Positions 1-13,599 of a stretch of DNA of 64,000 nucleotides are shown here, piece after piece. The notes below the pieces were generated by a model, which searched no databases, was not told the DNA's origin, and was given only the letters and a program-made list of their open reading frames with translations. The translations under genes were made by a program, and so were the position numbers. The stretch's first letter is position 1; the number at the start of each line of letters is the position of its first letter. The stretch covers positions 427,790 to 491,789 of the forward strand of contig JAAOMT010000690.1 of NCBI GenBank assembly GCA_016748015.1. The letters are read 5' to 3'. Source of the DNA: Geosiphon pyriformis. Its lineage: Eukaryota; Glomeromycota; Glomeromycetes; Archaeosporales; Geosiphonaceae.

Positions 1-1531
1 CTCGATAAGATGAAGGTGGAGCATCTCTACCGATCGTTTTAAAGTTTTTGAATCATTGGGACACCATTTGGTGAATGCAAAATCACACAACAAGATTTTT
101 TTTAAAATTTAGACCCTTTATAAGAATTTTTCAAAAACATCGTTTTACCTGATACCATTTCTTTCGTAACTTGCACGACGTGGTGGTGGTGGTGGTGGTG
201 GTGGTGATCCAGTTCTACCTCTAGCGGGATAGGCGGTAACATCTGGAGGCGGCAAAGGTCTACGCTCATATCCGTCACGCTCGTATCCATCCCTTGGTGG
301 TGGATAATAGGTACGGTCATAATTATCCCGGCTGTAGCGCTCATAGTCTCGATCTGGATACGTACGATCATAGGCTCGATCTCGCTCTCTTTCATAACCT
401 CTGTCATATGTGCTACGATATTCTCTTCTGTATTCTAGGTCAGGTTCTCTACCATAACGATCATATGTGGGACGATCATACCCACGATCCAAAGGTGGTG
501 GAGGAAGATATCTTTCGTCACGATCGTATTTGTCTCGTCCGTCTCTTGTATTGTATGATTCTCTAACGTAGCTGTCGCTGATTCTTCGATCATCGTAACG
601 ACTGCTGATTTTTCGAGAGCTCAGATCTCGCCCGTTGCTAAATGACAATTATATATACAAGACATCATCAGCATTTGACAAGGTGGGGTGTAATCGTTCG
701 CCTAGATGGCAGGTATCGATAGAAGCTGTACTCTTAACAATTTGACGAAAAAGCTCCTCCATTTTGAAGATGAGAATAGATGCAACAATGAAGCTTTTGT
801 TTGACCCTTTAAATGCCTTACGAGAGATTTTGTTTGACCTCTCTCGCTTGATTTTATCCCAACGAAGCTGCAGGCCCACAGAGGACACCAGGGGAACGGT
901 GCTTACCTAGAACATTCACGTGCCCAGTGACCGACTTGACCGCATTTGAAACATGTGTCGGTCGACTTGCCTTCCCTATACCTAAAGACGCTGCTTCTTT
1001 CGGCGTGAGCATATTCAACACGTAGTTGCGACCCTTGAAAATCGGATCCATGAAGTTGATTTATAGCTTCATCACACATACGGCGTTCTTCGTATTCCTT
1101 TCAGTTTTTATGAGCAGTGTGTAGTAATGTCAGTACCAATAGCAAAGTTAAAGGCCAATCAAGAGTCTACAATTGTTTTCTAAAAATATAATGCGCCCAA
1201 AGGATTTCGAAGATGTATCTGAGCTCATTTGATGGATGATATCACGCAACATAGAATCTCAATGATGTTTTTTTTTGCCAAGAGAAACTAACTGGAAACC
1301 CTTTGGACGCATAGAAATCTCAGGATGCATCGATCACTTGAAGCTCGTGTTGTCTCGATGGCTTAAGTCGGATTGTGACCTTGAATTCAATACACTTACA
1401 ATAAATCCATAATTTCCTTTAAGCTCCATATTGACAACATTGCCATATTTTGCGAAGCACTCCTTAATTTCTTCAGGTCTTGCCCTATCCGGCAAATTGC
1501 CTATGTATATTTTTACCCCAACACTAGGCAT
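1..1531 (-). CDS. RRM / CCHC zinc-knuckle SR-like RNA-binding protein, partial at 3' end
   Basis: Four exons join in frame on the minus strand: 1400-1531, 907-1097, 149-637 and 1-26, the last cut by the window edge. All introns are GT-AG (1098-1399, 638-906, 27-148). The start chosen is the ATG at 1531 (MPSVGVKIYIGNL), because the fold begins there; an upstream in-frame Met adds only non-conserved residues. The RRM spans about residues 7-74, with RNP2-like IYIGNL and RNP1-like NYGFIEYE, the latter completed exactly by splicing exon 1 to exon 2. A CX2CX4HX4C knuckle follows (C93, C96, H101, C106). Next comes about 160 residues rich in R/D/Y/S/E with Pro runs. The order RRM, knuckle, RS-like tail is that of SRSF7/RSZ-type splicing factors, while the RRM sequence also recalls Lark/RBM4. 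A nuclear pre-mRNA-binding role is inferred. At least 279 residues are visible. Confidence 0.85.
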
Positions 1532-3734
1532 TTTCACAGAATCGTTGAGATTTCCTTGTGAGACTTTTCTCTCGCGTGTGAACGCTTTTCGTAAGCTCAA
1601 CTCAAAATAATCCAGTCTTTTTGTCTACAGATGAATACAAGGGAACCTCTGTGTTCGTTCCTCTAACTGTATTTGCTTCTTTTTGTAATCTATCAAATTT
1701 TACTGTAAGACTTACAACCACTCTCGATCTTGCAAATTGCAGCAGCCTTTAACCTAGACCTTGTTTAAAAGGTCTTTAACTTAAATAAAATAGTCAAGAA
1801 TGGGAAGAAGGAAACTTTCCTTTTTCTAATGTAGTTTTTTTTACAAGATGATCCCTTGTATGATTGGTCGATTCCATTTAAAGCTCTAGTTTAGTAATAT
1901 TATGATATGTTGCAACTTAATTTTCCCACCTAAAATTTATTACGATATAATATAAGTAAATATCAAACAATTATTAAAACCGTTCTTTCTTATTTCAGAA
2001 TAAAGCAAAACTAAAAATAAATATATTTTAGAAAATTTGGTTAAAACCATCTATTCAAAAAAATTTTGCTAACTAATAATCAAAGCTGGAAAAAAATAAA
2101 AAAAGTTGGTTAAGTAATAATGAAACAAAGATATAATTAAAATCTGCTAAAGATAATTGTATTAAAAAACACAGCCATTTGTTAATTTGAATTTATCTTA
2201 AAAAAAAATCTCTTGAAGACTTGCTATAAATACTGTAAATAATCTGTAAATTTTGGCAAAAAAATATTTATATCATCCGAGTAGATAATAATGAATTGTC
2301 ACAAAATTTTTAAAATAATTATATTAATTAGTCTTTAAAATGTTATAAAAATATTAATAATATTATATTGAACTTATAATTGTTATTTTATATAATAAAT
2401 GCTGTTTTGTGTTTATCTTTTGGATTTATTTTAATCTATTAGTATTTACTGGTCAAATTAAGTGTAAAAAACCATTTTACTTCTTTAAAAACATTAGAAA
2501 TTTTATTAATTAATAGTATTGGATATAAATCTTTGGGTATTTTGCTATTAATTTGTGATAATTAACACAAAATTTAATTTTTTTGTTCTTTTTTCTTATT
2601 AAAACAACTGTTAAAAACCAAAAACTTATTAATAATTAGATTATTTTATTTTTTAGCATTCTTTAAATTTTTTTTAATAACAAAACATGATAGATATATT
2701 ATTTTTTAGTTCTTGTATCTTTGGTAAAAATTTGATATTAACTAAATTAATTTTGTCAAATTTATTATTTTGCAAAAATATATTATAATATGCTTTTAAT
2801 TATTATTTTTAATTAAAATTTATTGTTTTAAAGTTTAATTTGGTTAATTTATTTGGTATAAATTCGTAATATTTTAATAAAAATTGTCAATTTATTAATA
2901 TAAGCTTACAATAAAGCATGATTTTTGAAAAATTTAGAATTTTTTATAGTATTAACATATTTTTTAGCTTTATTTTAAGATATTTAATAACAATATTTTT
3001 TGACAATAAAAATTTTTATTTATTGTATTTTATTAGCTAAAATAAAAAAATTGGTAAGTTTTATTAAAAATTATTAACAAGTTTTTAAGTAAAATTCAAA
3101 TATTAAATTTTTTTTTATTGTTTTTTTATTTTTTATTTTTAATAAGACATAAATATAATAAACCATTTATTTTTAATTAATTCACTTTTTTTTGTTGTTG
3201 TTTTGGTAAAATAAATAACAATTAAATATAATAAAAATTATCTAACTTTATAATTTTAAAAATTGTTTGATAATAAATACAAGAAATAATTAATTAAAAA
3301 ACTAGAATTGTTTATTAAAAAGATAATAAATATCAAAATAAACTAATTATTATACCAAAAAAATTAAAAATTACTAATTATTAATATTGATTTTCTGTTT
3401 ATTATATAAAGAATTTTATTTATTAAAACTTTTAAATTATTTATACAATTATAATATTAAGTTATAAAATTAAGTAATTAGAATTTACTTATAATATTTA
3501 ATATTTTTTGTGAAATATAATTTGCAAAAACAAAAACATTAGTAAAAACATTAACAAAAATACTTAAATCTAATTAATAATAGATTTTAGTTAAATTAAT
3601 TTTTAATTTCTAAGTTAATAAAAAATTGTATAATTTTTAAGAAAAACAAAAAATTCAAAAACAACAAATTATTTTTCAATTAATATATTATATAATTATA
3701 TATTTAAAAATACAATTTAAATAATATACAGTAG
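1532..3734. other. AT-rich intergenic stretch and SR-gene upstream region
   Basis: Bases up to about 1,800 have mixed composition and presumably hold the 5' leader and promoter of the SR-like gene. From about 1,880 on, the sequence is overwhelmingly A/T with homopolymer runs and no reading frame or recognisable domain. No defined promoter motif could be supported. Confidence 0.6.
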
Positions 3735-6700
3735 TAAATTATGATGTAATTAATGTTGAAGAATATTTTAACACTAATTACCAAGCTGTTTTTGTTTCTG
3801 TAAATTTGGAAAATTTGTTGGATGTACAATTAAACTTTATGCACAAGCAGATAAATAAAAATTATTGGAAGTTTGATATTAAAAATACTAATAAGATGAA
3901 ATAAAATAAATTTAAAAATGCTAGAACAGTTAATACTATGATGTTCTTTGATGACTTTATTATATCTAAAAAATTCTTGGATTTAGATACAATATAGAAT
4001 ATTGTCTACAGAATTGTAACACTCTTAGCTAATGAGACATTAAAAAAAAGATGGTTTAAGAACTTTAATAGTGTTTTTACCAAAGAGTTATCTAAGTTTC
4101 ATAAACTGGAGAATTTGGTTTTAAAGATTATTAAGACTTTTTATAAAAAGAGTGTAAACAGGTTTGTTTTTTTAATAAGACATTAGGATTTTTTGAACAG
4201 TAATAAGGTCTTTGTTATTTAAGATCTAATGGACTCTATTGTAAGTTTTAATCATGTATGTTCTGTTTTTTTTGGCATGAAAAAGTCTTATTGTGTCTCT
4301 AAACTTGCTAAATTATTGAGAACTGAGGAGTCAAGCATTAGATTTGCTATTGAAAAGTAGATGGAAAGTTTTGTAATTAATAAAGACTGTATGATCAAAA
4401 GTATATTAGAACATTCTTTTCATAAGGTAGTATTAGATTATTTGGTTTTTGATGGTGAATTAGTTTTGAATTTTGTTGAAGTTAAATTCAAGATTGATAT
4501 AATTATGAAAGAATTGACTAAGAAAAAAATTGTATTAGATAGTGTTCCTGATTTATGGCATTATCAATATTTACCATTGTTTTATGTCAATAATGATGTC
4601 TTTTCTAAGGTTATAGTTTTTGTTTGTTTTAACAACTTAGTACATGTAATCAAAGATTTATTTAATGAAAAAGCTGTTAAATTGTCTAATATTATGAATA
4701 AACTTTGGAAGCATAGTAATATTTTAGTACTTGTTATGTTTTTGAACATTTTAAATTTTTGTTTGGTGCATGAATCTGTTTTTTAACTATGGAAAGAAGC
4801 TTGGGTGTCAATAATTCCTAAACCATATAAATGGAAAGGTGTTTTAATTAATATTAGATCTATTATATTGATTGAGACTACTTGTAAGATTCTTTTCAAA
4901 TTGCTGTCCAACAGGATTTCTTTGGTCTATAGTAAATTTGATGTCCTCCACAATAACAATTTTTTTGTGCTAAAAAAGACTATAATCCAGTCTCTTATCT
5001 TTGTTATTGGTTTAGTGGTTAAGAATGCTTTGAAAAAAGGCTATAAACTTTGGTTAGTCTTACAGAATATACAAAAAGCTTATAACTTAATAAGTTGGCA
5101 GCATTTGAAGAATAGTTTAATCCAAATCAAAATATGTGAATGGTTTATTCGATTCTTTAAAAGCATTCATAATAATAGGATTAATCAGATTATGACTAAT
5201 TATGGTTTGACAGAAAGATATTATATACATAATGATTTGGACCAGGATAAGATTTTCTTTTCGTTGCTTTGAAAAATTTTTTATGACTCTTTTTTGTGTG
5301 AAGTTAAAAAACAGAAGAGTTTATATAGCTATTGTATTGATACTAAATTTGTTATTAAAACTGGCAAACTAGAAAGTTAAAGTAGTATAACTTTATTTCT
5401 TGCAGCTAGAACCTTTGTTGATAACATAATTTGGATAGAAAGCAGTCAGACAACTACTCAGTATATTTTAGATATTGCAAATAGCTTTTTTAGAGTTAAT
5501 GACATTTCAATTAATAATAAAAAAACAATTGTTATCTCTATCAATTAGAGAGTTAAGGACACTTTATTGTTAATAAGCAGTTTGCTGATTTTTTGTTGCT
5601 CATAAAGAGGAGTCTTATAAGTATCTTGGTATTTTTTTATTTTCTAAGAGCTTATTCAAATTTAGTTTAGTAAAAGCTTATTTGAATGTTAGATTTTTTG
5701 TCAATTTGGTTTTAAGAAAAACTATCTTGGATAAACAGTTTCTTTATTTGGTATTAGCTGTATTGCAATTTATAATTAATTATAAAACTCAGTTTAGTTT
5801 TGTTTTTAAGAGTGTATATATTAAGTAAAATATACTGGTTAAGAAAGGTTTAAGGTTGAAAACCAGTCTGCTTAAAGATTTTCCCAACAAAACTTTTTAT
5901 TATTCTTCTTTGTATAACTTGAAATTGTTCAAATAGTTACAGTTTGAATACAAGATGGTTTCTATGTTAAGTTTTTTAAATACTGATAGACTTATTAGTC
6001 ATTTGTTTAGTCATAGGTTTTTGAACCTGCAGATTCAAAGTTGGTCTTTTATTTACTTTTTGTGTTGTCACGTAAAGTTGCATATTAGTTTAGTTAATAA
6101 TTTTTTGGCTAGTGTAATTGGACTTTTTTTGAATTGTGATATGTTCTTTGATAATTTTTTTATAATTGTGTTCTGTTTTTCTGGTGGCACTTCAATATCT
6201 TCTGTTTTAGGTAATTTATTGTTTTATAATGTTTCATATTCATCCAAGAGATTTGAGATCACTTTTGTCAAACAATTATACAATAAAAAAAGCTTAATAT
6301 TTAATTGGAAAAACTTCTATTATTAAAAAAGACTTGATTCAAAGAGCTCAATCCCTTGTTGGTTCAATTTGGCATTGTTACGAGATGGTTTTTTTGGTAT
6401 ATTTAATTGCTGATATCCCGTCTTAATTGCAATCAGTCTCTTATGAGTTCCTTAATTCTAATTGTATAATAATATTGGTATTTAAGCTGCTGGTTTCCTT
6501 TTGATGTCCTGATATAAGCTATTTTTTAATCTCTAATTGTTGTATGTATTTATGTACTCTTTCTCAGAGGCTGAACTGAAATCTACCCACTGTCTGGGGT
6601 TTTCTCTGAGGCTATTCTTGCAATTGTCTGATGTGTTTCTCTAATTTAGAAACATGGAATATTAATGGTCTTTAGTGCTTTTTCTAATTCTCACAATAAA

Positions 6701-8800
6701 GCTTTTATCAATTAGTAACAACATGAATAATCTTAATCAGGGATTATTCTTCCAAAGGATTCAGCTAATAAATGATAGTTTTATTCAATAATTAACACAA
6801 ATGAGTTTTTTACTACTTTGGAGTTGTGATAATTCAGTTTTAAATATTTTTTTTATTTCTTTTTGATTTAAAGGTTTCTTGGAATATTTAATTTAAAAAG
6901 TACGATTTAAAGTGGAGTTTGTTGGATAAATTGGATCTATTGCTTGATAAGTTATGATTTTTATTACTTGATTTTACTTTTTTCAATATTAAAACTACTG
7001 TATATATACATGTTTGTAGTTCTACAAGAAAATACATTGTAATACTTTTTTTTTGATATTTCAACTTGGTGTTTGTTGCTATCACCAGTTGGTGTTGGCT
7101 GCTATTGTGAACTGATGTTTGCCACTATCGTGAGATGATGTTTGCTATTATGTTAATCATTACTTTTCTAAGATTATTATTGCACTATATTATGATTGAA
7201 TAGTTTATATTGTTTTTATGATTCTTTTGCTAAATTCTTAAACCATAACAGCATGTAATTTCTTGGTTAAGTTTTCTCTTTTGGCTGATTTACCTATTAT
7301 TGGCTCTTAGTTTCTGGATATTTGTGGTTCTGATGATGTTTTTGGGTTAAAACAATGTCTTTCTGCTACTGAATTAGGTGTCATTAATGTTTACACAGAT
7401 GGATCTTTAAGAAATTTGGGTATGTGTAAGATGAGATATAGTGCAGCTGTATATTTTTCTGATTTGGATTTAGATATTGGCATTAAAGTTAATAGATTGG
7501 TATTCTCTACAATAATAAAATTGCAGGCAATTGTTCTGGCTTTGGAATGTGTTTTTTCTGACAGTTTTGTTGTGATGTATTCAAACAGTTAGACTGTCTT
7601 AAATGCTTACACTGGACTTTTGTAATTATTGTTGAATAGAACAGTATAGTGTGGTGGGATTTATTAGGAATAAGAGACTCAATGTTTCTTAGTATAAAAT
7701 TAAGGAGCATTCAGGTGTTTTAAGTAATGAACATGCTAATGAGCTGGCTGGTTTGGCTGTTGATTTGAGTTTTGTGCTTTTTGTTCTAATTAAGAATAGA
7801 TTCATTAGAGCTGATAGAGTAGTAGTATTTGGGAATATTTGTTATTTTTGCTTAGAAAATTTACAGGGCTGTATATTGTTCTTGTTAAAAGATTAGACCT
7901 GGTTTTAATATTATTGACAAAACCATGATTGGTAATGTAAATTGGGTTTGTATTACATTGGTTTAACACTCTAATTCACACATGGCAGCTGGTTTTATGA
8001 ACAAATTTACAGCTGATTTGCATTCATATTTTATGAAGGCTTTGCATTATTATCTATTAGTTGTTGTTTGAAAACATCTATATAATAAGAAGTACTCCAG
8101 TATATTATGTCTTTATTGTAAGAATATGAAGAGTTTTGACTATTTGTTCATGTGCACATTTAATGCTAGGATTTGTAAAAACCTAATTAGGTCTTATCTG
8201 TCTTGGTAGGATGTCTTGTCAGGCTTGAACTTGGTCTCATTCCAGATTTTGCAGATGTTTTTTTTGTGTACTTCTAATAATATTGTTTATATTGCTTTGT
8301 GTAAAAATTTTTTGTTCAAAGATTGGTTTTTGGAAATCTTGTTTATTTTTGATGGCATTAAAATTACCAATGAGATTGTTGTAAATTTTGTTTGAAACTT
8401 GGGAATGGCTTACTATACTGATATATAGATAGTTCAGATTAAGTATAAGGTAATCATAAAAAAAAGAAGTCTGATCATAGGTAATGGTTTGGTTTTGCCT
8501 GAGGTTTGTAGTCTGTCATCTTTGCTTTCTGTTGGGATTATTAAGTTGCTTGGTATTACTAAAGCACTTGGTATTAGCTTTGGTTTTTGTAGGTCTTGCT
8601 GTTTTTTTTCTGGTGTTAATAATACAGTATCTGTTAAAATAGATTTGTAATATTGTTTTAATTGGTTCAAGTGGCTGGTTATATGTAAAAAGTGTATGAT
8701 TTGTATCTAGTTTAGATCACTTAGTTTAATGTATTATGCTAAGTGATATTTAAGCCTTACTTATTAAACATGAAAAATAAATAAATAAATAATATTAGAA
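3735..8800 (+). mobile_element. Decayed LINE, copy A, 5'-truncated
   Basis: This is a non-LTR retrotransposon copy of the same family as the better preserved copy at 15.7-22.3 kb. It starts inside the end of the endonuclease domain and runs through RT and RNase H to a 3' end that matches the other copies. It ends in an AAAT-repeat tail near 8,785. Lower GC and many stops show it is much older than the 15.7-kb copy. ORF1 and most of the endonuclease are missing, as expected from 5' truncation. Confidence 0.85.
3740..8650 (+). pseudogene. LINE ORF2 remnant (endonuclease end, RT, RNase H, C-terminal knuckle)
   Basis: Open fragments at 4361-4786, 4805-5272 and 5955-6326 carry RT sequence. They include LWKHSN-like text of RT motif 1, IPKPYKWKG, and the segment ending in NYGLTERYYIHNDLDQ before the catalytic block. 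The catalytic block near 5,410-5,430 reads FVDN instead of the expected F-x-DD. RNase H begins near 7,390 with VYTDGSL; the later catalytic segment near 7,585 reads SNS followed by a stop where SDSQ is expected. In the endonuclease tail near 3,780 the expected D-H dipeptide reads N-Y. Stops are mostly TAA/TAG at positions that are Gln or Trp in the copy at 15.7-22.3 kb. The protein cannot be made. Confidence 0.85.
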
Positions 8801-11540
8801 ATTATAATAGTTTATTTTAAGTTTATGTTTTTGTATATTAAAATTAAACAAATAATAACATTTTTAATAGCAATAAAATCGAAATATATAATAATATAAT
8901 ATGTATATATATATAAAACAAAATTGCATAAAATAAAACAAGTTTTCTTATTATAAAATAATTTAGTTCTAAAAAATTATAAATATTAATATTTATTAGT
9001 AGTATATATAAGAAAACATGATAAAAGTCTCTTAAATTTTATATTTGTTTGTTTTTATTAACTTTAATCATATGTACTAAGTCTTTGCTTACCAAAATTA
9101 ATTATTTAAAAGCTATTAAGTTAACAACTTTAGTACTTTTAAATTCAACTAACTCCTTTTATTAAAGATTAATTAATTGTATTTTTAATGTTTTAATTTT
9201 ATCAAATTTAAATAATATTAATTTTAGCATTAATTTAAATAAATTAACCAGAATTTTTTTAATAATAACTTTTTAATTTAATCTAATATTAATTTTTTTT
9301 ATATTAGTATTAATTAAAATTTTTTTATCTATATTTAATTATTTAATAGCTTTTAAATTAGCTTTGAACATAAATATAAATCTAATAATATTTTGGAATT
9401 TTAAAAAGTTAATATTTTTCTAAAATTATTAATTTTGTAAAAAAAAGTTCTAATATGATTAAGTTTTTTATTTAGAATATTGTCAAATATTACTATAAAG
9501 TTAATATTTAAAGAAAAATACTTAATTAAATTAAAGCATTTTTTTTCAATTTGTATATTAAAATATAGAATAAAACTAACAACTAAAAACAGTAAAAAAT
9601 TTGAAACTTTATCATTATTTAATGAATTAAAAAACAGCTTTTTAGATGGCTTTTCTAAATTATAAACTTTAATATAAATGTTTTTTAATATAGTTTTATC
9701 TATATATTACTGTTATTAAAATTATTTAGATTAATATAACTGGTTTTTTCTATTATTGTATTTTTTAAATTTTTTAAGTTAGATGTTTTATTAATATTTT
9801 TTTTTATTTCAATTTTATTGTCTTAAAAATAATGCTTAATTATACCAATATTTTTTAATACATCTATAATCAAAAATCTATTTAATAAATTCATAATATT
9901 AAACTCAATAGCTAATTTTTTGGATTTTTTTTAAAAATTTTCAAATTATAAATATAGATATTTCGATTTTTTTTGTGTTAAAACAGTCTTATTATAAGCA
10001 AAAAATTAATAAAACAAAAGATTTTTTTTTACAATAATATTTGTTATTAATTTTAAAAATTTAAAATAAAACATAAAATAATAGTAGTAATATTATTTTA
10101 TTAATAATTATAAACTATTTATTTACTTTCAAATATTTTTAAAAAAATTATGCAACTATAATTTTAAAATTAATTATATATATTAAATTTATACAAATTT
10201 AATTTATTTTTTTAATTTAATTTTTTTTTGATTATTTCCATCATTTTTAATAGCTTTTTTTTATTATTTGTTAACATATTATATTAATTTATAAATTTAA
10301 ATCAGTTTTTTTAAATTATTGTTGTCTTAAACAAATATATCAATATATTTTGTAATAAGTTATTTAAATTATTTATGTTAATTCAAAATAGTTTTTTAAT
10401 AATAACATAATAATTTTTAATAAATTTTAATAATGTTTGATTTAAAAAAAAATATTCAATAATTTTTGCAAATTTTAAAACTTTTTAAAGTATATTTTTT
10501 TAAAAATATTATTATATATGATTTTAATATTTTAAAATAATTAAATTATTAAAATTGTAAAAATTAATATTAGATTTTTTTATTTTTTTGAAAAAATAAA
10601 TATTAAAAATTAAGATTTTATATTTTTTGCAAATTTGTTTATTTAATTTAAAAAATATGTTAAATTATATAAAATTTTAAATAAATATATACTATATAAT
10701 ACTTTTTAAAAAATAATATAAGAATTTGATAAAATTTTTTTGAAAATTAAAAACTATATATTACCAATATTATAAATTGTTTAATTAAACCAAAATCTTG
10801 GTTTTAATGTTTTTTTATTGTTTTTAATTATTAAACAATAATAATAAAAATTGTTAAAAAAAATAGTAGCTTAATTATTAGTTTGTTGTTAAAAATTTTG
10901 AAATAATAATAACAATATTAAAACTGGTCTTAATTAATTATTTATTTCAAAAATGGTTTTTTTAAAAAAATTTGTTTAGTTGTTTTTATTTTTTAAGAAA
11001 TTTTTTAAATATTAAAATTATTAAAAATAATAAAAAAAAGTTGTTTTTACTTTTTGTTTTGGAAATAATTATAAAAATATGAAAAAATAATAATAATTAA
11101 ATATTGTGTTTTATAATAAAGATAAAAATATATTAATAACATAATTAAAAATAATTAAATAAAATTAGAAAAATAAATAAAAAATTAAAAAAATTATAAA
11201 TTAAAAATATGATTAATTATAATAATAATAAAACAATTAAAAAATAGTTTTTATAATTTATTTTAAAATATTTAAAGTAAAACATAAAATTGTATTATTT
11301 TTTTATTTAAATTTAATAATATTAATTGAAATTTGAAGTTAAAAATGTTATTAAAATTATATTATTGTTAAACTATTATTTTTTAAATTGTAAATTAAAA
11401 AACAAATAATAGTAATTTATCAATTAAATTATGTATATTAAAAATAACATATTTTAATTACAAATTATTTTATTTAATCAAAAATTTCTCTATTTGATTA
11501 TTTATTATTATTTGCATTATATTATATATGTAATAAAAAT
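8801..11540. other. AT-rich desert
   Basis: Almost pure A/T sequence follows the LINE tail, with homopolymer tracts and no supported frame. A 61-codon open stretch at 9480-9665 is all Lys/Ile/Leu/Asn/Phe and looks like chance. I see no gene, RNA or repeat here. Confidence 0.6.
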
Positions 11541-12154
11541 TAGAATTTGAGCCAACATTCAGAATAATGAGTTTAAAAAATCAGTTTTTATCAAATTTTT
11601 GGTCACTCTTTGGGTTATTAGTAATTTCGAAGAAATTTGGAAGAGGAAGCGCCAAACTTTTCCCAGCTAATAAAAAGATCAATTGCAAAAACGCCAATTC
11701 GACTTAAAATTTACTCCGTTACCATTATTTCTTTTTGGTGTTGTTAAATTTACAGTGCAAGAAAGTAAAGTATTGAAGGGAAAAGTTCTCTATTCCTTAA
11801 CATATAGATAAATATATTTTTGGTTCAAGATTTTTGTAAATTATTGACTCGGAAGTATTTTATTACTCTCCATTTTCTTTTTTACATGCACAAGAAATTC
11901 TGCCTAATAATCTCTTTTACAATCTATGAACCAATAAGCATTGTATACTGCTACAATGTTATGGATCAATCTCTTTTGACTAGGATTGGATTCTTATTTG
12001 CAATTCTATATTTACAAGATACAAATCTGACATAAAACTCGAAGGAAACCAGCCTTTGAAGGTTATCTGGACAATTTATGCGTAAATAATGTTTCCTCTT
12101 CCGATTTACTAAATGGAGATCTCATTATTGTGCTTGAACCAAATTTACTACCAT
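11541..12154. other. Less AT-rich unassigned sequence 3' of the oxidoreductase gene
   Basis: Composition returns to that of host sequence about 600 bases before the oxidoreductase stop codon. It probably contains the 3' untranslated region and terminator of that minus-strand gene. A 71-codon plus-strand open stretch at 11,820-12,035 matches nothing I recognise; its Phe/Ile/Leu content suggests chance rather than coding. Confidence 0.4.
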
Positions 12155-13418
12155 TTAATATTTGACGCTTTTAGATCGTATTGGGCTTAGCTTTCGTACA
12201 TCAATACTCTTCGCTTCACCTTCCAGGACCATCTCTGCAATTACAAGTCCTGTGCCCGGAGAATTTAAAATCCCCCACACCGAGTGTCCTGATGCAATAT
12301 AAATTCCTTCCAACCAGGGAACTTTTCCTATAAGTGGACGGTTATCCTCTGGTATTGGCATGAAGCAGCATTGTTCTGTGACAATAGGAGCAACCCCAAG
12401 AATATCTGGTGATAGAATTTGCATATTATTCTTAAGATTCTTGATAGCTGTTGGGCTGGGCACATATTGTTCTGCAGACTCTGGCAGTTCACCAGTGTCT
12501 AATTCCCCAAAAATATATACATCACCATCTGGTCGAGGGTAGATTTCTGGTTCGGCAAATTTTCTTCCAGTATTTAAAGATACAAAACATACATGTGCAG
12601 ATAGAGGTGCAGATGGTCGAAGAATAATACTGTGTGCTCTTTGACCAGTGATATCCGGAAGATAATATGAACGACCACTCTTTTTTATGAGCCAATTAAG
12701 AGCTTTCCCACTCCAAGGACCCATTGCGATGATAACCGTGTCTACCCGAAGAATCTCTCCATTTGATAGATATACCCCTTTAACTTTATTTCCATCAAAT
12801 TCGAGACCTTCTGCCCGAGCAATCAATACCGTAGCCCCACGCGATTTGGCTTCTTCAATCAATGTCTGAGTGAACTTATACGGATGAAGTTGAGCAGTTG
12901 TTTGGGTATTGCCCACTTCTTTATATTTTGTTATTACCCCGCGTTTCAACCAATCTGTTGGAGTTGGTTTATTGCTTACTGCCTTGACTGATGCTGAAAC
13001 AGAATAAGTGTCTACAACTCGCCAATCATATCGCTTTTTCCCGTCAAGTTTTCTCGAAAGTTCGTAATGCATTTCAAAACTCTTATGTGCAAGGTCTTCT
13101 TGAGGTCCGCCATTGCACCACTCACGAGCCAAAAAGCCTCTAGTGAAAAGGAAAATAGAGAAGTTATTCGGACAAACTGTTGGAACGCTAATGCGAATTT
13201 ATGGTGCTTTACACAGAGGAAGCAAAATATAAAACCATAAAAAAAGACAAGTACGCTGCTTTGCCTGACGCTGCACATGCAATCCCAGTCTGCTCTATGA
13301 CTGTTATTTTTAGCGAAGGATCTTTGTTAAGCAAGGTAAGGTGGTAGGCGATAGATGAACCAATGATCCCCCCGCCAAGTACGGCAATATGTCGTCCAGA
13401 ACTTTTAGTTTTAGTCAT
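12155..13418 (-). CDS. FAD-dependent oxidoreductase, DAO family (possibly TDA3-like)
   Basis: Two exons on the minus strand (13,255-13,418 and 12,155-13,139) are separated by a 115-base GT-AG intron (13,140-13,254). Joined in frame they encode 382 residues. The N-terminus holds a Rossmann dinucleotide fold: G15-x-G17-x-x-G20 in VLGGGIIGSS, with E42 at the end of strand 2 for the FAD ribose, then an AASGKAAG turn across the splice junction. The middle contains the FAD-proximal IIAMGPWSG segment. The C-terminus (PIPEDNRPLIG ... ASGHSVWGILNSPGTG) matches the closing FAD-binding strand of DAO/glycine-oxidase-like enzymes. Such enzymes oxidise amines or amino acids using FAD; the substrate cannot be read from sequence. 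No signal peptide or membrane segment is evident. The WCNGGP and YDWRVVDTYSV text resembles the fungal TDA3 group, which is a tentative assignment. The frame is intact and codon use is unlike the flanking elements. Confidence 0.88.
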
Positions 13419-13599
13419 TAAAGCAAGTATATTTTCGACTTTTGTTGAGTCACAGCTAGCTGAAGTTATTCAAAAGAATAAAGAAAGTTCAAGAGCCAGT
13501 CTCAATATAATATTCAAATCTGATCATGTCCAGAAAGTAACATATTCGAAGTCTATTTTTAAAACAGTGACCTCACAGATTTCCATTAAATTAATCTAA

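Noticed and set aside
649-1051. Minus-strand frames overlapping the SR-like gene
   Set aside because: They read intron 2 or the wrong phase of exon 2; the zinc knuckle appears only in the chosen phase.
11820-12035. 71-codon plus-strand frame
   Set aside because: No recognisable motif, and its hydrophobic AT-codon composition fits chance; it probably overlaps the oxidoreductase 3' region.
12360-12869. Two plus-strand frames of 60 codons
   Set aside because: They lie wholly inside, and antisense to, the well-supported oxidoreductase exon 2.
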